Part shown: positions 10,301 to 21,300 of the stretch, one piece after another
How the letters are laid out: each line of letters begins with the position of its first letter
How positions within the stretch are numbered: position 1 is the stretch's first letter
DNA from: Nematostella vectensis
Taxonomy: Eukaryota > Cnidaria > Anthozoa > Actiniaria > Edwardsiidae
Direction of reading: 5' to 3'
Length of the DNA stretch: 64,000 nt
Assembly: GCF_932526225.1 (NCBI RefSeq)
Contig: NC_064040.1
Coordinates: forward strand, 374,001-438,000
Translations under genes and position numbers: made by a program
Notes under the pieces: model-generated
The model's database searches: none
What the model was told of the DNA's origin: nothing
Seen by the model: only the letters and a program-made list of their open reading frames with translations

Positions 10301-11803
10301 TAGGCTATCAGCGGGAATCAAACCCGGGTCGCTGCGTTAGTAGTCAAGTGCCCGCAACGAAAGACTAACGTGGCATTGCTGAAGGGAATTGTAATGAAAA
10401 TTAATTTTAATACTATTGGTATCGTAAACTATCCCAAGCAAAGTCACCATCGGACTGGAGGTTACATTCGGGAAAAGCTTCAGGGTTACATTCGGGAATT
10501 TGTTTTACGAGTGTAACCTCCAAAAGGTTACAATCGATAATTTTTTTTCCGAATGTAAATTCAAAAAAGTAACATTAGGAAAAATAAAACAGTATACTCG
10601 AAAAAAAGGTATATCAATCTATCGAGCGCTATGCTGTATGTTAGAATCTACTTAATCAAGTTATCCAAGGAATCTAGTTAGTTCTTGTGCGCATAAAATA
10701 TGTACAGGATCCTGAACAAAGCATGAGCACATCAAAGATGCTGAGAGTACATCAAAATGTCCCTATACCTTTTTTTTTATGTCATGACACACCAAGAACA
10801 GTATAATTAAGTATCGATATTTTAAAAAAAAAATAAAGAAAAAAAAATAGGCTATCAGCGGGAATCGAACCCGGGTCGTTGCGTTAGTAGTCAAGTGCCC
10901 GCAACGAAAGACTAACGTGGCATTGCTGAAGGGAATCGTAATGAAAATTACTTTTAATACTATTGGTATTGTAAACTATCCCAAGCAAAGTCAACATCGG
11001 ACTGGAGGTTACATTCGGGAAAAGCTTCAGGGTTACATTCGGGAATTTGTTTTACGAGTGTAACCTCCAAAAGGTTACAATCAATATTTTTTTTTCCGAA
11101 TGTAAATTCCAAAAAGTAACATTAGGAAAAATAAAACAGTATACTCGGAAAAAAAGGTATATCAATCTATCGAGCGCTATGCTCTATGTTAGAATCTACT
11201 TAATCAAGTTATCCAAGGAATCTAGTTAGTTCTTGTGTGCATAAAATATGTACAGGATCCTGAACAAAGCATGAGCACATCAAAGATGCTGAGAGTACAT
11301 AAAAATGTCCCTATACCTTCTTTTTATGTCATGACACACCAAGAACAGTATAATTAAGTATCGATATTAAAAAAAAAAAAATAAAGAAAAAAAAAATAGG
11401 CTATCAGCGGGAATCGAACCCGGGTCGCTGCGGTAGTAGTCAAGTGCCCGCAACGAAAGACTAACGTGGCATTGCTGAAGGGAATTGTAATGAAAATTAC
11501 TTTTAATACTATTGGTATCGTAAACTATCCCAAGCAAAGTCACCATCGGACTGGAGGTTACATTCGGGAAAAGCTTTAGGGTTACATTCGGGAATTTGTT
11601 TTACGAGTGTAACCTCCAAAAGGTTACAATCGATAATTTTTTTTCCGAATGTAAATTCCAAAAAGTAACATTAGGAAAAATAAAACAGTATACTCGGACA
11701 AAAAGGTATATCAATCTATCGAGCGCTATGCTCTATGTTAGAATCTACTTAATCAAGTTATCCAAGGAATCTAGTTAGTTCTTGTGTGCATAAAATATGT
11801 ACA

Positions 11804-12351
11804 GGATCCTGAACAAAGCATGAGCAGATCAAAGATGCTGAGAGTACATCAAAATGTCCCTATACCTTCTTTTTATGTCATGACACACCAAGAACAGTAT
11901 AATTAAGTATCGATATTTAAAAAAAAAAAATAAAGAAAAAATAATAGGCTATCAGAGGGAATCGAACCCGGGTCGCTGCGTTAGTAGTCAAGTGCCCGCA
12001 ACGAAAGACTAACGTTGCATTGCTGAAGGGAATTGTAATGAAAATTACTTTTAATACTATTGGTATCGTAAACTATCCCAAGCAAAGTCACCATCGGACT
12101 GGAGGTTACATTCGGGAAAAGCTTCAGGGTTACATTCGGGAATTTGTTTTACGAGTGTAACCTCCAAAAGGTTACAATCGATAATTTTTTTTCCGAATGT
12201 AAATTCCAAAAAGTAACATTAGGAAAAATAAAACAGTATACTCGGAAAAAAAGGTATATCAATCTATCGAGCGCTATGCTCTATGTTAGAATCTACTTAA
12301 TCAAGTTATCCAAGGAATCTAGTTAGTTCTTGTGTGCATAAAATATGTACA
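11804..12351 (+). repeat. Reference satellite monomer (548 bp, BamHI to BamHI)
   Basis: This is a representative unit for reading the rest of the array. Map: BamHI palindrome at 11,802-11,811; inverted arms TATGTAC at 11,796-11,802 and GTACAT at 11,844-11,849; A-rich tract about 11,919-11,943; minus-strand tRNA-like segment 11,947-12,018; AT-rich linker about 12,019-12,100; foldback 12,101-12,165 with HindIII AAGCTT at 12,119-12,124; AT-rich stretch with a T8 run near 12,183; hairpin GAGCGCTATGCTC at 12,269-12,281. The phase is arbitrary because the array has no edge here. In most copies the tRNA-like segment begins 141 bp after the first G of GGATCC. The offset grows where the A tract is expanded. 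Confidence 0.95.
12101..12165. repeat. 65-bp foldback made of GGTTACATTCGG-type subrepeats
   Basis: The left arm GGAGGTTACATTCG (12,101-12,114) and right arm CGAGTGTAACCTCC (12,152-12,165) are inverted copies over 14 bases with one mismatch, which would be a G-U pair in RNA. The 37-base loop contains the HindIII site and a second direct copy of GGTTACATTCGGGA. Three further relatives follow within about 60 bases: GGTTACAATCG (direct), CGAATGTAAATTCC (inverted) and GTAACATT (direct). The same arrangement is in nearly every monomer. The element looks like an old short repeat multiplied inside the monomer before the monomer itself was amplified. Confidence 0.85.
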
Positions 12352-13942
12352 GGATCCTGAACAAAGCATGAGCACATCAAAGATGCTGAGAGTACATCAA
12401 AATGTCCCTATACCTTCTTTTTATGTCATGACACACCACGAACAGTATAATTAAGTATCGATATTTAAAAAAAAAAAAAAGAAACAAAAATAGTCTATCA
12501 GCGGGAATGCAACCCGGGTCGCTGCGTTAGTAGTCAAGTGTCCGCAACAAAAGACTAACGTGGCATTGCTGAAGGGAATTGTAATGAAAATTACTTTTAA
12601 TACTATTGGTATCGTAAACTATCCCAAGCAAAGTCACCATCGGACTCGAGGTTACATTCGGGAAAAGCTTCAGGGTTACACTCGGGAATTTGTTTTACGA
12701 GTGTAACCTCCAAAAGGTTACAATCAATAAATTTTTTTCCGAATGTAAATTCCAAAAAGTAACATCAGGAAAAATAAAACAGTATACTCGGAAAAAAAGG
12801 TATATCAATCTATCGAGCGCTATGCTCTATGTTAGAATCTACTTAATCAAGTTATCCAAGGAATCTAGTTAGTTCTTGTGTGCATAAAATATGTACAGGA
12901 TCCTGAACAAAGCATGAGCACATCAAAGATTCTGAGAGTACATAAAAATGTCCCTATACCTTCTTTTTATGTCATGACACACCAAGAACAGTATAATTAA
13001 GTATCGATATTAAAAAAAAATAAAGAAAAAAAAATAGGCTATCAGCGGGAATCGAACCCGGGTCGCTGCGGTAGTAGTCAAGTGCCCGCTCGAAAGACTA
13101 ACGTGGCATTGCTGAAGGGAATTGTAATGAAAATTACTTTTAATACTATTGGTATCGTAAACTATCCAAAGCAAAGTCACCATCGGACTGGAGGTTACAT
13201 TCGGGAAAAGCTTCAGGGTTACATTCGGGAATTTGTTTTGCGAGTGTAACCTCCAAAAGGTTACCATCGATAATTTTTTTTCCGAATGTAAATTCCAAAA
13301 AATAACATTAGGAAAAATAAAACAGTATACTCGGAAAAAAAGGTATATCAATCTATCGAGCGCTATGCTCTATGTTAGAATCTACTTAATCAAGTTATCC
13401 AAGGAATCTAGTTAGTTCTTGTGTGCATAAAATATGTACAGGATCCTGAACAAAGCATGAGCACATCAAAGATGCTGAGAGTACATAAAAATGTCCCTAT
13501 ACCTTCTTTGTATGTCATGACACACCAAGAACAGTATAATTAAGTATCGATATTTAAAAAAAAAATAAAGAAAAAAAAATAGGCTATCAGCGGGAATCGA
13601 ACCCGGGCCGCTGCGTTAGTAGTCAAGTGCCCGCAAAGAAAGACTAACGTGGCATTGCTGAAGGGAATTGTTATGAAAATTACTTTTAATACTATTGGTA
13701 TCGTAAACTATCCCAAGCAAAGTCACCATCGGACTGGAGGTTACATTCGGGAAAAGCTTCAGGGTTACATTTGGGAATTTGTTTTACGAGTGTAACCTCC
13801 AAAAGGTTACAATCGATAATTTTTTTTCCGAATGTAAATTCCAAAAAGTAACATTAGGAAAATAAAACAGTATACTCGGTAAAAAATTTATATCAATCTA
13901 TCGAGCGCTATGCTCTATGTTAGAATCTACTTAATCAAGTTA

Positions 13943-16123
13943 ACCAAGGAATCTAGTTAGTTCTTGTGTGCATAAAATATGTACAGGATCCTGAACAAAG
14001 AATGAGCACATCAAAGATGCTGAGAGTACATAAAAATATCCCTATACCTTCTTTTTATGTCATGACACACCAAGAACAGTATAATTAAGTATCGATATTT
14101 AAAAAAAAATAATAAAGAAAAAAAAATAGGCTATCAGCGGGAATCGAACCCGGGTCGCTTCGTTAGTAGTCAAGTGCCCGCAACGAAAGACTAACGTGGC
14201 ATTACTAAAGGGAATTGTAATGAAAATTACTTTTAATACTATTGGTATCGTAAACTATCCCAAGCAAAGTCACCATCGGTTTGGAGGTTACATTCGGGAA
14301 AAGCTTCAGGGTTACATTCGGGAATTTGTTTTACGAGTGTAACCTCCAAAAGGTTACAATCGATAATTTTTTTTCCGAATGTAAATTCCAAAAAGTAACA
14401 TTAGTAAAAATAAAACAGTATACTCGAAAAAAAAGGTATATCAATCTATCGAGCGCTATGCTCTATGTTAGAATCTACTTAATCAAGTTAACCAAGGAAT
14501 CTAGGTAGTTCTTGTGTGCATAAAATATGTACAGGATCCTGAACAAAGCATGAGCACATCAAAGATGCTGAGAGTACATAAAAATGTCCCTATACCTTCT
14601 TTGTATGTCATGACACACCAAGAACAGTATAATTAAGTATCGATATTTAAAAAAAAATAAAGAAAAAAAATAGGCTCTCAGCGGGAATCGAACCCGGGCC
14701 GCTGCATTAGTAGTCAAGTGCCCGCTCGAAAGACTAACGTGGCATTGCTGAAGGGAATTGTAATGAAAATTACTTTTAATACTATTGGTATCGTAAACTA
14801 TCCCAAGCAAAGTCACCATCGGACTGGAGGTTACATTCGGGAAACGCTTCAGGGTTACATTCGGGACTTTGTTTTACAAGTGTAACCTCCAAAAGGTTAC
14901 AATCGATAATTTTTTTTCCGAATGTAAATTCCAAAAAGTAACATTAGGAAAATAAAACAGTATACTCGGTAAAAAAGGTATATCAATCTATCGAGCGCTA
15001 TGCTCTATGTTAGAATCTACTTAATCAAGTTATCCAAGGAATCTAGTTAGTTCTTGTGTGCATAAAATATGTACAGGATCCTGAACAAAGCATGAGCACA
15101 TCAAAGATGCTGAGAGTACATAAAAATGTCCCTATTCCTTCTTTTTATGTCATGACACACCAAGAACAGTATAATTAAGTATCGATATTTAAAAAAAAAT
15201 AAAGAAACGAAAAATAGGCTATCAGCGGGAATCGAACCCGGGTGGCAGCGGTGGTAGTCAAGTGCCGCAACGAAAGACTAACGTGTCATTGCTGAAGGGA
15301 ATTGTAATGAAAATTACTGTTAATACTATTGGTATCGTAAACTATCCCAAGCAAAGTCACCATCGGACTGGAGGTTACATTCGGGAAAAGCTTCAGGGTT
15401 ACATTCGGGAATTTGTTTTACGAGTGTAACCTCCAAAAGGTTACAATCAATAATTTTTTTCCGAATGTAAATTCCAAAAAGTAACATTAGGAATAATAAA
15501 ACAGTATACTCGGAAAAAAAGGTATATCAATCTATCGAGCGCTATGCTCTATGTTAGAATCTACTTAATCAAGTTATCCAAGGAATCTAGTTAGTTCTTG
15601 TGTGCATAAAATATGTACAGGATCCTGAACAAAGCATGAGCACATCAAAGATGCTGAGAGTACATAAAAATGTCCCTATACCTTCTTTTTATGTCATGAC
15701 ACACCAAGAACAGTATAATTAAGTATCGATATTTAAAAAAAACAAATAAAGAAAAAAAAATAGGCTATCAGCGGGAATGCAACCCGGGTCGCTGCGTTAG
15801 TAGTCAAGTGTCCGCAACGAAAGACTAACGTGGCATTGCTGAAGGGAATTGTAATGAAAATTACTTTTAATACTATTGGTATCGTAAACTATCCCAAGCA
15901 AAGTCACCATCGGACTGGAGGTTACATTCGGGAAAAGCTTCAGGGTTACATTCGGGAATTTGTTTTACGAGTGTAACCTCCAAAAGGTTACAATCGATAA
16001 TTTTTTTTCGGAATGTAAATTCCAAAAAGTAACATTATGAAAAATAAAACAGTATACTCGGAAAAAAGGTATATCAATCTATCGAGCGCTATGCTCTATG
16101 TTAGAATCTACTTAATCAAGTTA
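13943..16123 (+). repeat. Four-monomer duplication in A2, copy 1
   Basis: This 2,181-bp block (units 2-5 and most of 6) is repeated directly at 16,124-18,304. The seam is in the unit with GGATCC at 16,167. Its left part has unit 6 markers (tcggaatg at about 16,009, acattatg at about 16,031, gaaaaaaggt at about 16,061). Its right part has unit 2 markers (ttaacc at about 16,121, aaagaatgagc at about 16,178). This block is absent from A1 and A3. Confidence 0.9.
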
Positions 16124-18304
16124 ACCAAGGAATCTAGTTAGTTCTTGTGTGCATAAAATATGTACAGGATCCTGAACAAAGAATGAGCACATCAAAGATG
16201 CTGAGAGTACATAAAAATATCCCTATACCTTCTTTTTATGTCATGACACACCAAGAACAGTATAATTAAGTATCGATATTTAAAAAAAAATAATAAAGAA
16301 AAAAAAATAGGCTATCAGCGGGAATCGAACCCGGGTCGCTTCGTTAGTAGTCAAGTGCCCGCAACGAAAGACTAACGTGGCATTACTAAAGGGAATTGTA
16401 ATGAAAATTACTTTTAATACTATTGGTATCGTAAACTATCCCAAGCAAAGTCACCATCGGTTTGGAGGTTACATTCGGGAAAAGCTTCAGGGTTACATTC
16501 GGGAATTTGTTTTACGAGTGTAACCTCCAAAAGGTTACAATCGATAATTTTTTTTCCGAATGTAAATTCCAAAAAGTAACATTAGTAAAAATAAAACAGT
16601 ATACTCGAAAAAAAAGGTATATCAATCTATCGAGCGCTATGCTCTATGTTAGAATCTACTTAATCAAGTTAACCAAGGAATCTAGGTAGTTCTTGTGTGC
16701 ATAAAATATGTACAGGATCCTGAACAAAGCATGAGCACATCAAAGATGCTGAGAGTACATAAAAATGTCCCTATACCTTCTTTGTATGTCATGACACACC
16801 AAGAACAGTATAATTAAGTATCGATATTTAAAAAAAAATAAAGAAAAAAAATAGGCTCTCAGCGGGAATCGAACCCGGGCCGCTGCATTAGTAGTCAAGT
16901 GCCCGCTCGAAAGACTAACGTGGCATTGCTGAAGGGAATTGTAATGAAAATTACTTTTAATACTATTGGTATCGTAAACTATCCCAAGCAAAGTCACCAT
17001 CGGACTGGAGGTTACATTCGGGAAACGCTTCAGGGTTACATTCGGGACTTTGTTTTACAAGTGTAACCTCCAAAAGGTTACAATCGATAATTTTTTTTCC
17101 GAATGTAAATTCCAAAAAGTAACATTAGGAAAATAAAACAGTATACTCGGTAAAAAAGGTATATCAATCTATCGAGCGCTATGCTCTATGTTAGAATCTA
17201 CTTAATCAAGTTATCCAAGGAATCTAGTTAGTTCTTGTGTGCATATAATATGTACAGGATCCTGAACAAAGCATGAGCACATCAAAGATGCTGAGAGTAC
17301 ATAAAAATGTCCCTATTCCTTCTTTTTATGTCATGACACACCAAGAACAGTATAATTAAGTATCGATATTTAAAAAAAAATAAAGAAACGAAAAATAGGC
17401 TATCAGCGGGAATCGAACCCGGGTGGCAGCGGTGGTAGTCAAGTGCCGCAACGAAAGACTAACGTGTCATTGCTGAAGGGAATTGTAATGAAAATTACTG
17501 TTAATACTATTGGTATCGTAAACTATCCCAAGCAAAGTCACCATCGGACTGGAGGTTACATTCGGGAAAAGCTTCAGGGTTACATTCGGGAATTTGTTTT
17601 ACGAGTGTAACCTCCAAAAGGTTACAATCAATAATTTTTTTCCGAATGTAAATTCCAAAAAGTAACATTAGGAATAATAAAACAGTATACTCGGAAAAAA
17701 AGGTATATCAATCTATCGAGCGCTATGCTCTATGTTAGAATCTACTTAATCAAGTTATCCAAGGAATCTAGTTAGTTCTTGTGTGCATAAAATATGTACA
17801 GGATCCTGAACAAAGCATGAGCACATCAAAGATGCTGAGAGTACATAAAAATGTCCCTATACCTTCTTTTTATGTCATGACACACCAAGAACAGTATAAT
17901 TAAGTATCGATATTTAAAAAAAACAAATAAAGAAAAAAAAATAGGCTATCAGCGGGAATGCAACCCGGGTCGCTGCGTTAGTAGTCAAGTGTCCGCAACG
18001 AAAGACTAACGTGGCATTGCTGAAGGGAATTGTAATGAAAATTACTTTTAATACTATTGGTATCGTAAACTATCCCAAGCAAAGTCACCATCGGACTGGA
18101 GGTTACATTCGGGAAAAGCTTCAGGGTTACATTCGGGAATTTGTTTTACGAGTGTAACCTCCAAAAGGTTACAATCGATAATTTTTTTTCGGAATGTAAA
18201 TTCCAAAAAGTAACATTATGAAAAATAAAACAGTATACTCGGAAAAAAGGTATATCAATCTATCGAGCGCTATGCTCTATGTTAGAATCTACTTAATCAA
18301 GTTA
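16124..18304 (+). repeat. Four-monomer duplication in A2, copy 2
   Basis: This is the second copy of the 2,181-bp block. Unit 4 here reads gcatataata at about 17,241, as in A1 (about 1,931). The matching unit of copy 1 (about 15,061) reads gcataaaata, as in A3 (about 30,371). Copy 2 and everything after it therefore track A1, while copy 1 tracks A3 at this site. Confidence 0.88.
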
Positions 18305-21300
18305 TCCAAGAAATCTAGTTAGTTCCTGTGTGCATAAAATATGTGCAGGATCCTGAACAAAGCATGAGCACATCAAAGATGCTGAGAGTACATAAAAATG
18401 TCCCTATACCTTCTTTTTATGTCATGACACACCAAGAACAGTATAATTAAGTATCGATATTTAAAAAAAAAAAATAAAGAAAAAAAAAAGGCTATCAGCG
18501 GGAATCGAACCCGGGTCGCTGCGTTAGTAGTCAAGTGCCCGCAACGAAAGACTAACGTGGCATTGCTGAAGGAAATTGTAATGAAAATTACTTTTAATAC
18601 TATTGGTATCGTAAACTATCCCAAGCAAAGTCACCATCGGACTGGAGGTTACATTCGGGAAAAGCTTCAGGGTTACATTCGGGACTTTGTTTTACAAGTG
18701 TAACCTCCAAAAGGTTACAATCGATAATTTTTTTTCCGAATGTAAATTCCAAAAAGTAACATTAGGAAAATAAAACAGTATACTCGGTAAAAAAGGTATA
18801 TCAATCTATCGAGCGCTATGCTCTATGTTAGAATCTACTTAATCAAGTTATCCAAGGATTCTAGTTAGTTCTTGTGTGCATAAAATATGTACAGGATCCT
18901 GAACAAAGCATGAGCACATCAAAGATGCTGAGAGTACATAAAAATGTCCCTATACCTTCTTTTTATGTCATGACACACCAAGAACAGTATAATTAAGTAT
19001 CGATATTTAAAAAAAAATAAAGAAAAAAAAATAGGCTATCTGCGGGAATTGAACCCGGGTGGCTGCGGTAGTAGTCAAGTGCCCGCAACGAAAGACTAAC
19101 GTGGCATTGCTGAAGGGAATTGTAATGAAAATTACTGTTAATACTATTGGTATCGTAAACTATCCCAAGCAAAGTCACCATCGGACTGGAGGTTACATTC
19201 GGGAAAAGCTTCAGGGTTACATTCGTGAATTTGTTTTACGAGTGTAACCTCCAAAAGGTTACAATCAATAATTTTTTTCCGAATGTAAATTCCAAAAAGT
19301 AACATTAGGAATAATAAAACAGTTTACTCGGAAAAAAAGGTATATCAATCTATCGAGCGCTATGCTCTATATTAGAATCTACTTAATCATGTTATCCTAC
19401 AAATCTAGTTAGTTCTTGTGCGCATAAAATATGTACAGGATCCTGAACAAAGCATGAGCACATCAAAGATGCTGAGAGTACATAAAAAAGGCCCTATACC
19501 TTCTTTTAATGTCATGACACACCAAGAACAGTATAATTAAGTATCGATATTTAAAAAAAGAAATAAAAAAAAAAATAGGCTATCAGCGAGAATCGAACCC
19601 GGGTCGCTGCGGTAGTAGTCAAGTGCCCGCTCGAAAGACTAACTTTGCATTGCTGAAGGGAATTGTAATGAAAATTACTTTTAATACTATTGGTATCGTA
19701 AACTATCCAAAGCAAAGTCACCATCGGACTGGAGGTTACATTCGGGAAAAGCTTCAGGGTTACATTCGGGAATTTGTTTTACGAGTGTAACCTCCAAAAG
19801 GTTACCATCGATAATTTTTTTTCCGAATGTAAATTCCAAAAAGTAACATTAGGAAAAATAAAACAGTATACTCGGAAAAAAAGGTATATCAATCTATCGA
19901 GCGCTATGCTCTATGTTAGAATCTACTTAATCAAGTTATACAAGGAATCTAGTTAGTTCTTGTGTGCATAAAATATGTACAGGATCCTGAACAAAGCATG
20001 AGCACATCAAAGATTCTGAGAGTACATAAAAATGTCCCTATACCTTCTTTTTATGTCATGACACACCAAGAACAGTATAATTAAGTATCGATATTTAAAA
20101 AAAAATAATAAAGAAAAAAAAATAGGCTATCAGCGGGAATCGAACCCGGGTCGCTGCGTTAGTAGTCAAGTGCCCGCAACGAAAGACTAACGTGGCATTG
20201 CTGAAGGGAATTGTAATAAAAATTACTTTTAATACTATTTGTATCGTAAACTATCCCAAGCAAAGTCACCATCGGACAGGAGGTTACATTCGGGAAAAGC
20301 TTCAGGGTTACACTCGGGAATTTGTTTTACGAGTGTAACCTCCAAAAGGTTACAATCAATAAATTTTTTTCCGAATGTAAATTCCAAAAAGTAACATTAG
20401 GAAAAATAAAACAGTATACTCGGAAAAAAAGGTATATCAATCTATCGAGCGCTATGCTCTATGTTAGAATCTACTTAATCAAGTTATCCAAGGAATCTAG
20501 TTAGTTCTTGTGTGCATAAAATATGTACAGGATCCTGAACAAAGCATTAGCACATCAAAGATTCTGAGAGTACATAAAAATGTCCCTATACCTTCTTTTT
20601 ATGTCATGACACACCAAGAACAGTATAATTAAGTATCGATATTAAAAAAAAATAAAGAAAAAAAAATAGGCTATCAGCGGGAATCGAACCCGGGTCGCTG
20701 CGGTAGTAGTCAAGTGCCCGCTCGAAAGACTAACGTGGCATTGCTGAAGGGAATTGTAATGAAAATTACTTTTAATACTATTGGTATCGTAAACTATCCA
20801 AAGCAAAGTCACCATCGGACTGGAGGTTACATTCGGGAAAAGCTTCAGGGTTACATTCGGGAATTTGTTTTGCGAGTGTAACCTCCAAAAGGTTACCATC
20901 GATAATTTTTTTTCCGAATGTAAATTCCAAAAAATAACATTAGGAAAAATAAAACAGTATACTCGGAAAAAAAGGTATATCAATCTATCGAGCGCTATGC
21001 TCTATGTTAGAATCTACTTAATCAAGTTATCCAAGGAATCTAGTTGGTTCTTGTGTGCATAAAATATGTACAGGATCCTGAACAAAGCATGAGCACATCA
21101 AAGATTCTGAGAGTACATAAAAATGTCCCTATACCTTCTTTTTATGTCATGACACACCAAGAACAGTATAATTAAGTATCGATATTAAAAAAAAAAAAAG
21201 AAAAAAAAAAATAGGCTATCAGCGGGAATCGAACCCGGGTAGCTGCGTTAGTAGTCAAGTGCCCGCAACAAAAAACTAACGTGGCATTGCTGAAGGGGAT

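Larger units (their letters stand above)
312..13440 (+). repeat. Higher-order repeat A1 (24 monomers, 13,129 bp)
   Basis: GGATCC starts: 312, 857, 1405, 1947, 2491, 3038, 3584, 4128, 4672, 5220, 5763, 6308, 6856, 7400, 7948, 8491, 9036, 9584, 10135, 10707, 11255, 11804, 12352, 12898. The same order of monomer types, with the same individual spacings, restarts at 13,441. Distinctive members include unit 4 (one base short in the tRNA-like segment), units 5 and 23 (T loop changed to TTGCATT), unit 7 (CpG to TpG in the T loop), unit 19 (triple A tract) and unit 22 (gagcagatc tag). Units 8-12 and 13-17 are an internal duplication. Confidence 0.92.

Noticed and set aside
12144-12326. Recurrent 60-codon + strand reading frame in most monomers (for example 4464-4646, 11,596-11,778, 12,144-12,326), rich in Lys, Tyr and Phe
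   Set aside because: It opens on TTG rather than ATG, spans the foldback and AT-rich stretch, and is broken by single-base A-tract-like indels in several monomers (for example aggaaaataaaa at about 1,818). It recurs only because the satellite does. No domain or signal is recognisable.
13010-13351. Minus-strand 113-codon reading frame (also at 5,332, 8,060, 20,642, 45,448, 57,700 and others)
   Set aside because: It starts on TTG, runs across the tRNA-like segment and ends in a Phe stretch encoded by the T-run terminator. Changes in tract length shift it between monomers. Not a plausible gene.
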